From: Candidatus Woesearchaeota archaeon
GTDB taxonomy: Archaea; Nanobdellota; Nanobdellia; Woesearchaeales; GW2011-AR9
Length of the DNA: 12,288 nt
Reading direction: 5' to 3'
NCBI GenBank assembly: GCA_016179995.1
Contig: JACPCC010000108.1
Coordinates: 1-12,288, forward strand
Shown here: positions 1-8,563 of the stretch, in pieces
How positions within the stretch are numbered: the first letter of the stretch is position 1
How the letters are laid out: each line of letters starts with the position of its first letter
Notes under the pieces: model-generated
Told to the model about the DNA's origin: nothing
What the model saw: only the letters and a program-made list of their open reading frames with translations
The model's database searches: none
Made by a program: the position numbers and the translations under genes

Positions 1-99
1 GTTGTTATAAGCGAAAACAGCTACAGTAATTCTACTTTTTCCTAATTCTAGGGCTTCTGTAAATAATTCTTTATCTAATGATTTATCAAATCCTGGCAT
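1..99 (-). CDS. Unrecognised protein, N-terminal 33 codons only
   Basis: This reading frame starts at an ATG at 99 (minus strand) and leaves the window without a stop. It begins MPGFDKSLDKELF and contains a predicted beta strand (SRITVAVFAY) near the cut. A good Shine-Dalgarno-like GGGGA (112-108) sits 8 nt before the ATG, which supports both the gene and its start. It lies 25 nt after the stop of the 86-aa membrane protein on the same strand, so the two probably share a transcript. I recall similar short 'MPGFDxxLDKELF' proteins in DPANN genomes, always hypothetical. No function can be assigned from 33 residues. Confidence 0.6.
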   Translation of the reverse strand, partial: MPGFDKSLDKELFTEALELGKSRITVAVFAYNN

Positions 100-124
100 T
101 GTTTATTTCCCCTTAGTGATTTAA

Positions 125-385
125 TTATGGTTGAATTTTAATATTATTACTATTGAAATAATTGTTACAATAATTTTTAACTTCTGGAGCTAGAGTATTT
201 AAATTTCCCACAGCTGGTTTCTCTTGCAGTAAATCTTCACAATAATACGCGACCCTAGAGTTCTCTAAATAAGACCCCAGTATTGGAATTGCCGGTAAAG
301 ATAGAGCCATACTCATTAGTAAAACTTTATGGTAAGTTTTAGTTTCTCGAACAGATTGAATAAAATTATCTAATGAATTGATCAT
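125..385 (-). CDS. Small single-pass membrane protein, 86 aa, unknown function
   Basis: The frame has a short polar N-terminus (1-19), one hydrophobic segment at about residues 20-38 (from HKVLLMSMALSL to GSY), and a polar C-terminal tail of about 45 residues with two cysteines, C49 and C73. Those cysteines could form a disulphide if the tail faces outside, but topology is not certain. A TATA-like TTTAAATA (414-407, minus strand) is centred about 26 bp before the ATG and no Shine-Dalgarno is visible, which fits an archaeal leaderless mRNA and supports this start. It follows gyrB on the same strand after a 131-bp gap, so it probably has its own promoter and leads into the partial gene at 1-99. 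I do not recognise a family. Confidence 0.6.
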   Translation of the reverse strand: MINSLDNFIQSVRETKTYHKVLLMSMALSLPAIPILGSYLENSRVAYYCEDLLQEKPAVGNLNTLAPEVKNYCNNYFNSNNIKIQP

Positions 386-406
386 AATTATATAGTTTTT
401 AACGGT

Positions 407-414
407 TATTTAAA
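407..414 (-). promoter_or_regulatory. TATA box of the 86-aa gene
   Basis: TTTAAATA reads on the minus strand and is centred about 26 bp before the ATG at 385. This is the spacing expected when archaeal transcription starts at or next to the start codon. The rest of 386-516 is AT-rich and shows no other gene. Confidence 0.4.
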
Positions 415-516
415 AGATTAGTGTTTGTTTTTATGTTATTTTTAGTTAATTTTAGATTATTTAAACTGAAACTAGAAAATAGCCCCACCACATTATCAAC
501 TAACCATATTAATTGA

Positions 517-3840
<3,324 letters not shown>

Positions 3841-4030
3841 TCAAGAGGTTAGAGTTTTTGATGGTTTATAAAGATGTCGGAAAAAGAGGCCCTATTTTAT
3901 GATATTTGAGAGGAGTTGTTAGTGAGTTTATATAACTAAAATTAAGGCCGATTACTAAGCAATAAGTTACCTAAAAACGGCGTTGCAGCCAAAAATTTCT
4001 GAATAATGCCCCTTTAAGTTTATCACATAG

Positions 4031-4070
4031 GTTACCCTCTACATTGCATTTTCTAAAAGTAGAGGGTAAG
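4031..4070. repeat. Hairpin repeat copy 1, upstream of fic
   Basis: This 40-bp sequence contains a perfect 11-bp inverted repeat: TTACCCTCTAC (4032-4042) and GTAGAGGGTAA (4059-4069) around a 16-nt AT-rich centre. A second copy, identical at 39 of 40 positions, lies at 5113-5152 just after fic, in the same orientation. The right arm directly abuts the TATA-like box at 4072-4079, where the archaeal BRE/TFB site would be, so a protein bound here could control fic transcription. It could also be a recombination or mobile-element end, or an RNA stem. Confidence 0.85.
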
Positions 4071-4071
4071 A

Positions 4072-4079
4072 TTTAAAAA
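4072..4079 (+). promoter_or_regulatory. Probable TATA box of fic
   Basis: TTTAAAAA is centred about 27 bp before the fic ATG, the spacing for an archaeal leaderless transcript. No Shine-Dalgarno precedes the ATG. The box immediately follows the inverted repeat at 4032-4069. The same spacing recurs at sppA and the 86-aa gene in this window. Confidence 0.45.
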
Positions 4080-4102
4080 GAGAGAGTTTCTTCTAACCAA
4101 TA

Positions 4103-5101
4103 ATGGTCTACATTTATAAAAAAGCAGCTGGTGGAAAGAATTATTTCTACCTGCGCGCTTCCGAAAGAAAGGGGGACAAAGTCCTAGTTAAAGACATCGC
4201 TTATTTAGGCAGTAGTATAACAGACGTAGAAATATCTCTGCAAAAATTACCACAGTTCGACGAAAAGATTAGAAAAGCATACAAAACTATTAGAAACTTT
4301 CTTCAGTCCAACCACTATTTAGAAAAAGCTGAAGAATTGAAATTAAAGCAAGATGAATTTCTCAGCAAAAAATTAAATGAAGTGGAAGCTTGCAAACTCC
4401 ATTATAATTTTGAATTTCAAAAAAACCAGGAATTGACTAAAAAAGAAATTTTGGATAATTTTATTCTAGAATTTGCCTTCAACACCGCTTCTATCGAAGG
4501 GAATACCATTAAGCTTCAAGAAGCGAGAAACCTTCTCCAAGAAGGTCTGACCCCAAAAAACAGAACATTAAGAGAGATATACGATTTACAGAATACAGAA
4601 AAATGTTTTTTAAATCTTCTTACTATTTCAGAAGAAATCGGCCATTCGTTGATAATTAATATCCACAGTCAATTAATGGAAAATTTAGATTCCAGAACGG
4701 GGTATCGCCTTCAAGATGTCAGAGTAATCAAAGCCAATTTTAAAGCCACACCTGCCCCTTATGTCAAAACTGATATGGATTTACTCTTAAAATGGTATAA
4801 CCAATACAAAGAAAAACTTCATCCTTTAGTTTTAGCTACCATATTTCATCACAAATTTGAAAGAATACATCCATTTATGGATGGAAATGGCCGAACCGGA
4901 AGAATGCTGCTTAATTACATTCTTCTCCAGAATAAATATCCCCCCCTAGTAATCCATAATAAAGCTAGAACAGAATATTTGAAAACATTAAGAAAAGCAG
5001 ATAATTCAAAACCATTTGAAACTCTTAAAGCAGATTATCAAGAGCTTCTGCATTTTGTCGCTGAAGAAATGATTAATACTTACTGGGGTCTATTCTTATA
5101 A
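4103..5101 (+). CDS. Fic-domain protein AMPylase (class II, self-inhibited), 332 aa
   Basis: Fic enzymes usually transfer AMP from ATP to a Ser, Thr or Tyr hydroxyl of a target protein. The catalytic loop is fully canonical: HPFMDGNGRTGR at 256-267 with catalytic His256, Asp260 and the Gly/Asn/Arg residues of the anion hole. Upstream, TASIEGN (128-134) matches the inhibitory motif (S/T)xxxE(G/N) with Glu132, placing it in class II, where an N-terminal helix blocks ATP until released. The target-docking flap lies around 206-222. Residues 1-36 (MVYIYKK to IAYLG) form a small basic beta-rich module also seen, from memory, at the start of archaeal Fic proteins and some IS transposases. Residues 50-110 are helical and charged. 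The gene is flanked by near-identical hairpin repeats. The target is unknown; some bacterial Fic toxins modify GyrB/ParE, and gyrB is divergent here, but that link is only inference. Confidence 0.93.
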   Translation: MVYIYKKAAGGKNYFYLRASERKGDKVLVKDIAYLGSSITDVEISLQKLPQFDEKIRKAYKTIRNFLQSNHYLEKAEELKLKQDEFLSKKLNEVEACKLHYNFEFQKNQELTKKEILDNFILEFAFNTASIEGNTIKLQEARNLLQEGLTPKNRTLREIYDLQNTEKCFLNLLTISEEIGHSLIINIHSQLMENLDSRTGYRLQDVRVIKANFKATPAPYVKTDMDLLLKWYNQYKEKLHPLVLATIFHHKFERIHPFMDGNGRTGRMLLNYILLQNKYPPLVIHNKARTEYLKTLRKADNSKPFETLKADYQELLHFVAEEMINTYWGLFL

Positions 5102-5112
5102 TTAAAGAGCAT

Positions 5113-5152
5113 GTTACCCTCTACATTGTATTTTCTAAAAGTAGAGGGTAAG
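5113..5152. repeat. Hairpin repeat copy 2, downstream of fic
   Basis: This is the second copy of the 40-bp element (arms 5114-5124 and 5141-5151), in direct orientation relative to copy 1. It differs at one loop base (T at 5128, C at 4046), so both stems are perfect. It begins 11 bp after the fic stop codon. After both copies the string AGTTTCT occurs, but copy 1 has 14 extra bases in between, and these include the TATA-like box. Copy 2 could serve as a fic 3'-end stem, or as an upstream site for the next gene, whose TATA box is about 80 bp away. Confidence 0.85.
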
Positions 5153-5172
5153 AGTTTCTAGCAGTTTATTCG

Positions 5173-5204
5173 TGGTGTTAATTTTGATTGTTGATTTAAC
5201 ACCA
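5173..5204. repeat. Second hairpin in the fic/157-aa intergenic region
   Basis: A perfect 9-bp inverted repeat, TGGTGTTAA (5173-5181) and TTAACACCA (5196-5204), encloses a 14-nt centre. It is unrelated in sequence to the 40-bp repeat. It lies 26 bp before the TATA box of the next gene, a position that would suit a dimeric regulator's operator. A stem in the end of a fic transcript is also possible. Confidence 0.55.
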
Positions 5205-5229
5205 TAAAACCACACTAAAAAACATATAC

Positions 5230-5237
5230 TTTATATA
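5230..5237 (+). promoter_or_regulatory. TATA box of the 157-aa gene
   Basis: TTTATATA is centred about 38 bp before the ATG at 5272, giving an expected start near 5260 and a leader of roughly 12 nt. That leader carries GGTG (5263-5266), a good Shine-Dalgarno match 5 nt before the ATG. Confidence 0.6.
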
Positions 5238-5271
5238 CAGGTGACTGCAAAAATGCTTTTTTGGTGCAAAA

Positions 5272-5745
5272 ATGACCTTTGAATACGAAGAATATCACTT
5301 ACCAAAGTACAAAACTGGACAAAAATATATTAAACTGAGCTCATTCCTTAGAACTGAAGATTTAGAGCAGTTTAAGGAAATGCATCCAGTTAGAGATCTA
5401 GAGGCATTATCTACTTTGGGAAAGAGAGTTAATTTATTGATAGTTGATAAAGTAAATAATGATTTTGAGGAGGATGGGATATTTTCAGCCAAAAGAGTAC
5501 AGTATTTCCCACAAGCCTTGATTCAACGTCGTCCATCACTCATGGAAATGGTTTTAGGGAGAGCAGTTACTATTCGTTCTGGATCAGCAGTAGAAGGGAT
5601 CTACGAAAATGGAAAATTAAATACCAGCATTGCACCATTGAGAAGAGAAGTGCTAGATCATTTGGATCTGCGCTTTAAAAATGTCTATATTTCTAATTAT
5701 GATTTAGCTTACCCGATTCGAGGAGGATGGGATAGGTTTAATTGA
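5272..5745 (+). CDS. Unrecognised soluble protein, 157 aa
   Basis: No signal peptide or membrane segment is visible. The protein is charged and mixed alpha/beta in appearance: an N-terminal part rich in Tyr/Lys/Glu (1-20), a strand-like VNLLIVDKV (53-61), an Arg-rich IQRRPSLMEMVLGRAVTIRSGSA stretch (84-106), and a C-terminal part ending YDLAYPIRGGWDRFN. The start at 5272 is supported by GGTG 5 nt upstream and a strong TATA box; an earlier ATG at 5253 hits a stop after nine codons. It follows fic on the same strand after 170 bp with two hairpins and has its own promoter, so it is a separate transcription unit, but perhaps part of the same accessory cassette. A Fic antitoxin or target role would be a guess. 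I do not recognise a family. Confidence 0.75.
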   Translation: MTFEYEEYHLPKYKTGQKYIKLSSFLRTEDLEQFKEMHPVRDLEALSTLGKRVNLLIVDKVNNDFEEDGIFSAKRVQYFPQALIQRRPSLMEMVLGRAVTIRSGSAVEGIYENGKLNTSIAPLRREVLDHLDLRFKNVYISNYDLAYPIRGGWDRFN

Positions 5746-5791
5746 AATTTAAAAAATAAAATGTTTTAAAATAAAAAAATAAATAATATAA
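5746..5791 (-). terminator. T-rich terminator region of the 127-aa gene (convergent gap)
   Basis: The gap between the two convergent genes is almost pure A/T. On the minus strand it reads as successive T runs, including TTTTTTATTTTAAAACATTTT, which matches the T-tract terminators of archaeal RNA polymerase. It would end the minus-strand 127-aa gene. The plus strand has mostly A runs, so termination of the 157-aa gene is less clear. Confidence 0.4.
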
Positions 5792-6175
5792 TTATTTCTT
5801 TAATTCACTTACTTCTGTTAGAAAATATTCTGTATTTCCGCGACAAGGCCATGTCCAGAGATGTTGTTGGTAATCTAACTTAACTCGCTTACCAGAATCT
5901 AGCGCCGATTTAACTTGAGCATCTATTGAACTTTCATCTACACTAAAATCCCAAGTTCGACCAGAAGTAGCTCCAGTGCTAGCTTGACCTTCTAAAGCTA
6001 ATGTACCTTCATAAGTTTTACAATCTGGAAATCCTTTTTTAGAGTATTTAACTACGACGCCAACTCTTGAACCTTCGGAGTAATTATAATCATTTAAAGT
6101 AACTCCGCAAGTTAAAGGAAGTGCCACGACCAAAGCAGCTATACCACCAATTATCAATTTATTTTTAGTTTCCAT
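5792..6175 (-). CDS. Membrane-anchored protein of an uncharacterised family, 127 aa
   Basis: Residues 7-27 form an N-terminal hydrophobic segment (from LIIGGIAALVVALPL to GVTL) that is a signal anchor or signal peptide. Cys23 is not in a good lipobox. The rest is polar and probably extracellular. It contains YSEGSRVGVVVKYSKKG (32-48), CKTYEGTLALEG (52-63), a DSGKRVKLDYQQ strand (93-104) and a WPCRGNTEYFLTEV ending (109-122). I recall this layout from small proteins widespread in bacteria and often mislabelled '6-phosphogluconate dehydrogenase'; their function is unknown. Cys52 and Cys111 may pair. The ATG at 6175 has a good GGGGGA Shine-Dalgarno about 6 nt upstream. It shares a strand with the 328-aa gene but is separated by 164 bp and a hairpin, so it is probably transcribed alone. 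Confidence 0.85.
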   Translation of the reverse strand: METKNKLIIGGIAALVVALPLTCGVTLNDYNYSEGSRVGVVVKYSKKGFPDCKTYEGTLALEGQASTGATSGRTWDFSVDESSIDAQVKSALDSGKRVKLDYQQHLWTWPCRGNTEYFLTEVSELKK

Positions 6176-6276
6176 ATTTTTCCCCCACTAGTTTTATTTT
6201 AGAGTAGTACTTGAAGAAGATCTTTTAAAAAACTTTATGTTAGAATTTGACTACTTTTCTAAAACAAATTTAAACT

Positions 6277-6322
6277 ATAGTAAATGAATTAATTTTTGCT
6301 AAAAAATGCTTTCATTTACTAT
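6277..6322 (-). terminator. Long hairpin after the 328-aa gene, probable terminator or 3' stem
   Basis: A perfect 12-bp inverted repeat, ATAGTAAATGAA (6277-6288) and TTCATTTACTAT (6311-6322), lies 17 bp past the stop of the 328-aa gene. Its centre can extend the stem with ATTTTT (6292-6297) against AAAAAT (6302-6307). On the minus strand it is followed by T-rich sequence (AGTTTAAATTTGTTTTAG). That order of stem then T-tract fits transcript termination or a stabilised 3' end. An operator for the downstream 127-aa gene is a weaker alternative. Confidence 0.5.
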
Positions 6323-6339
6323 TTAGTAAGCGAAAAGTA

Positions 6340-7326
6340 TTAACGATTATTTATTTCGCTTACTACTACTTGAGCTCGTGCAACAGCTTGTTGATTAGGA
6401 TTGGCAGCAGAGTTAGCATTTTTTATTTCTTCTGTTTCAGTAATTATTGCAGGATTCACTGCCAAAGGAAAAGCGGCAACTAAAGCATCAATGCCGGAGT
6501 TTACTGATTGAAAAGGGACATTTGCTTGAGCTTCTTTAATCTTCTTTTTATAATTTTTTGCCACATTAAACATTCCAAAAATTCCTCCTACCAATAAACT
6601 CGTACCTATTGCTAAAGTAGTAGTTAAAATGGGCAGATTTTCATAGGTAGAAAAATGGAGATGATTTTGATAGTTTGTCAAGTGATCTATCACATATTCA
6701 AGCCGCTTAGGATCATTGAACAATACAAAAGTATCAATACCAGAACCGACAAGCGAAGCACCTAAACTTAAAAAGAAACCATTAGAAGCAAATGAGTCCC
6801 TTTGTAAACATCTTATGTTATCAGTAGTTCCGCGTTTTACATTATTAAAATCATTGATACATTCATCTATTCTGCCTTTGGATTTAACTCTAACCGCATA
6901 CATATCGGCTCCTGTACCTAAAGCAAATACTAAAGATCGATCTTCATTTACAAAAAAGTCATATTCTCCGGTTGCACTTAAAGGAACATATCCGTTATGT
7001 GCTAACAGATATTTCACTGCTTCACTTAATTTTTCTACCTCGTGAGTGAATCCTGCTTGACTTTCTGCAGCTAAAGTTAAAGCATGGCCAAGAGGAGCTA
7101 GATTTTCATAACGAGCATCACCTTCTTGAGCCGAAGTAATTAAAGCTGCCAATCCAGCATATTTTTTATCTTCACCTATCTCCACCAAAGCAGTAGTGAG
7201 TTGTTCTGCAAGTTGAGCTGAGGAAGGAAGAGCATCTAGCCGATCCATGGTGGCATAGTCTCTATGTTGATCAGATAGTTTTCGTAATCGTTCGCTTAAA
7301 TCTAGAGTTTGTGATTCTAAGTCCAT
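6340..7326 (-). CDS. Unrecognised two-TM membrane protein, 328 aa
   Basis: The N-terminal 110 residues are helical and charged with many Ala/Leu/Glu (for example SERLRKLSDQHRDYATM and AAESQAGFTHEVEKL), probably coiled-coil and cytoplasmic. A middle module (112-178) is strand-rich: EYDFFVNEDRSLVFALGTG, then MYAVRVKSKGRIDECINDF, with C156 and C173. Two hydrophobic segments follow at about 183-203 and 231-255; a 27-residue polar loop between them would face outside. A basic stretch KNYKKKIK (258-264) favours the inside for the C-terminus. The Ala/Asn/Gln-rich tail (300-328) looks disordered. The start is supported by GAGTG 5 nt before the ATG and by a TATA box at 7378-7371. It diverges from sppA across a 149-bp promoter region. 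No family recognised. Confidence 0.8.
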   Translation of the reverse strand: MDLESQTLDLSERLRKLSDQHRDYATMDRLDALPSSAQLAEQLTTALVEIGEDKKYAGLAALITSAQEGDARYENLAPLGHALTLAAESQAGFTHEVEKLSEAVKYLLAHNGYVPLSATGEYDFFVNEDRSLVFALGTGADMYAVRVKSKGRIDECINDFNNVKRGTTDNIRCLQRDSFASNGFFLSLGASLVGSGIDTFVLFNDPKRLEYVIDHLTNYQNHLHFSTYENLPILTTTLAIGTSLLVGGIFGMFNVAKNYKKKIKEAQANVPFQSVNSGIDALVAAFPLAVNPAIITETEEIKNANSAANPNQQAVARAQVVVSEINNR

Positions 7327-7370
7327 TTGAGCACTCGTTTAATCCTTTTATTGATTAAAAATAGTAGGAA

Positions 7371-7378
7371 TATATAAA
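7371..7378 (-). promoter_or_regulatory. TATA box of the 328-aa gene
   Basis: TTTATATA on the minus strand lies about 48 bp before the ATG at 7326. It predicts a leader of roughly 20-25 nt that includes the GAGTG Shine-Dalgarno. It shares the 149-bp divergent spacer with the sppA promoter. Confidence 0.5.
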
Positions 7379-7445
7379 TGTTTTGTTACTTGATAGTGAT
7401 ATTTTGGGGGAAGAAAACCGATCTAAATCATGCACTGTAAAAAGT

Positions 7446-7453
7446 TTTATAAA
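7446..7453 (+). promoter_or_regulatory. TATA box of sppA (leaderless)
   Basis: TTTATAAA is centred about 26 bp before the sppA ATG, so transcription should start at or next to the start codon. There is no Shine-Dalgarno, and an in-frame TAG sits directly before the ATG, which fixes the start. Confidence 0.6.
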
Positions 7454-7475
7454 CCTCTTGCGCTTACCGAAGTAG

Positions 7476-8405
7476 ATGAAAAAAAAGGTGGAATGTCAAC
7501 AAGGGTGTAGTAGGACTAAAACTATTATCCTCACGACGATAATTACTTTATTAGTTGTTTTTGTAGTTTTTCCTTTGATGGTATTAATTTTCAGCGATGA
7601 AAAAACAGGTAATGTAGCTCTAATTCCCATTACCGGCGTAATTACCACAGATGGCAGTAATTATTTAGGCAGCCAAACTACTTCTTCAGCTGATATTGTC
7701 AGCTTTTTAGAAGAAGCCAATAGTCAAGAGAATATTAAAGCTATTGTTTTAGAAATAAACTCACCAGGAGGAACTCCGGTTGCTACGGAAGAAATAACTG
7801 GTGCCATAAAAAGAATCGATAAACCAGTTATTGCTTTAATTAGAGAAATGGGAGCATCTAGCGCTTATTGGATTGCTTCATCTACAGACTACATTATTGC
7901 AGGTCGTATGTCCATTACTGGAAGCATAGGCGTGATTTCTTCTTATTTAGAATTTAGCGGTCTGATGGAAAAATATGGGATAGGATACGAACGACTAGTG
8001 GCAGGTGATAGTAAAGATGTAGGCACACCTTTTCGTAAATTAACAATTAAAGAAACAGAAAAAATACAAGAGCGATTAGATAGGTTACATAATATTTTTA
8101 TTAATGAAGTTGCAACAAACCGTGGACTATCTATTGATAAAGTAAAAAAACTAGCTAATGGAGATGTGTTATTGGGTGAGGAAGCTTTAGAAGCTGGATT
8201 AGTAGATGAATTAGGAGATAAAAAAGTCGTTGAAGAGTATCTGAAGACAGAACATAATATTGAAGAAATTACTTATTCTACTTACCAAAAAGAAGCTTCT
8301 CTATTTGAATTACTTTCAGGAATGACTTCGCAATGGTCTTTTAAGATGGGTGAAGGAATTGGCGCAATATTCTTAGAAAAAAGTAAAGAACCATTCTTGA
8401 TTTGA
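7476..8405 (+). CDS. sppA: Signal peptide peptidase SppA (S49 serine protease), 309 aa
   Basis: SppA is a membrane-bound serine protease of the Clp/crotonase fold that degrades released signal peptides and other membrane-derived peptides. Residues 16-39 form an N-terminal TM anchor (from TIILTTIITLLVVFVV to LIFS) with the catalytic part outside. Family landmarks are present: VALIPITGVI (47-56), LEINSPGGTP (92-101, oxyanion region), EMGASSAYWIASS (124-136) and SITGSIGV (146-153). By alignment with known Ser-Lys dyads the catalytic residues are Ser128 and Lys180 (in GDSKDVGTPFR), 52 residues apart as in Bacillus SppA. The Ser-Ser-Ala-Tyr-Trp variant replaces the usual Ser-Gly-Gly-Tyr. Length fits the short single-domain archaeal/Gram-positive type. 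An in-frame stop right before the ATG and the TATA box set the start. It leads a plus-strand cluster with a miniprotein and a subtilase. Confidence 0.95.
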   Translation: MKKKVECQQGCSRTKTIILTTIITLLVVFVVFPLMVLIFSDEKTGNVALIPITGVITTDGSNYLGSQTTSSADIVSFLEEANSQENIKAIVLEINSPGGTPVATEEITGAIKRIDKPVIALIREMGASSAYWIASSTDYIIAGRMSITGSIGVISSYLEFSGLMEKYGIGYERLVAGDSKDVGTPFRKLTIKETEKIQERLDRLHNIFINEVATNRGLSIDKVKKLANGDVLLGEEALEAGLVDELGDKKVVEEYLKTEHNIEEITYSTYQKEASLFELLSGMTSQWSFKMGEGIGAIFLEKSKEPFLI

Positions 8406-8438
8406 GGGGGTTACTTTATTAGAGATGAAAAATATAAA

Positions 8439-8561
8439 ATGTTAAAAATTAATGGATATTCAAAAGAAAAATTAAAGATAGTTTTAACCGTTATTGGTTG
8501 GTTGATTATTGGATTTGCAGTAATGGCATTAATAATATTTATTTTAAATTCCGGTGTTTAA
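8439..8561 (+). CDS. Single-TM miniprotein, 40 aa, between sppA and subtilase
   Basis: The frame gives a basic N-terminus (MLKINGYSKEKLK) and a strong hydrophobic segment at about 14-36 (from IVLTVIGWLIIG to ALIIFIL), ending NSGV. This is a convincing single-pass membrane peptide with the positive end inside. It begins 33 bp after the sppA stop and ends 2 bp before the subtilase ATG, a tight spacing that suggests translational coupling. No Shine-Dalgarno precedes the ATG at 8439. A strong GAGGGGG (8404-8410) precedes an in-frame ATT at 8418, so a seven-residue longer form starting at a rare ATT codon is possible. Function unknown; context suggests an accessory to SppA or to the protease. Confidence 0.6.
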   Translation: MLKINGYSKEKLKIVLTVIGWLIIGFAVMALIIFILNSGV

Positions 8562-8563
8562 AG

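Noticed and set aside
3921..4030. Possible small RNA or tRNA after the TATA-like box at 3927
   Set aside because: No cloverleaf, TTCRANNC-like arm or CCA-type end was found; only a 3-bp GGC/GCC stem around 3980.
4031..5152. CRISPR array (partly palindromic 40-bp direct repeats)
   Set aside because: Only two copies, separated by about 1 kb that is filled by an intact fic gene, and no cas genes in the window.
5295..5492. Open frame on the minus strand inside the 157-aa gene
   Set aside because: The plus-strand gene has a TATA box and Shine-Dalgarno; the antisense frame has neither.
5467..5734. 15-bp exact repeat (GAGGAGGATGGGATA at 5467-5481 and 5720-5734) within the 157-aa gene
   Set aside because: The copies are read in different frames and have no flanking similarity. 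A single 15-mer match in 12 kb is near what chance allows.
6716..7045. Open frame on the plus strand inside the 328-aa gene
   Set aside because: It is a shadow of the longer minus-strand frame, which has TM segments, a promoter and a Shine-Dalgarno.
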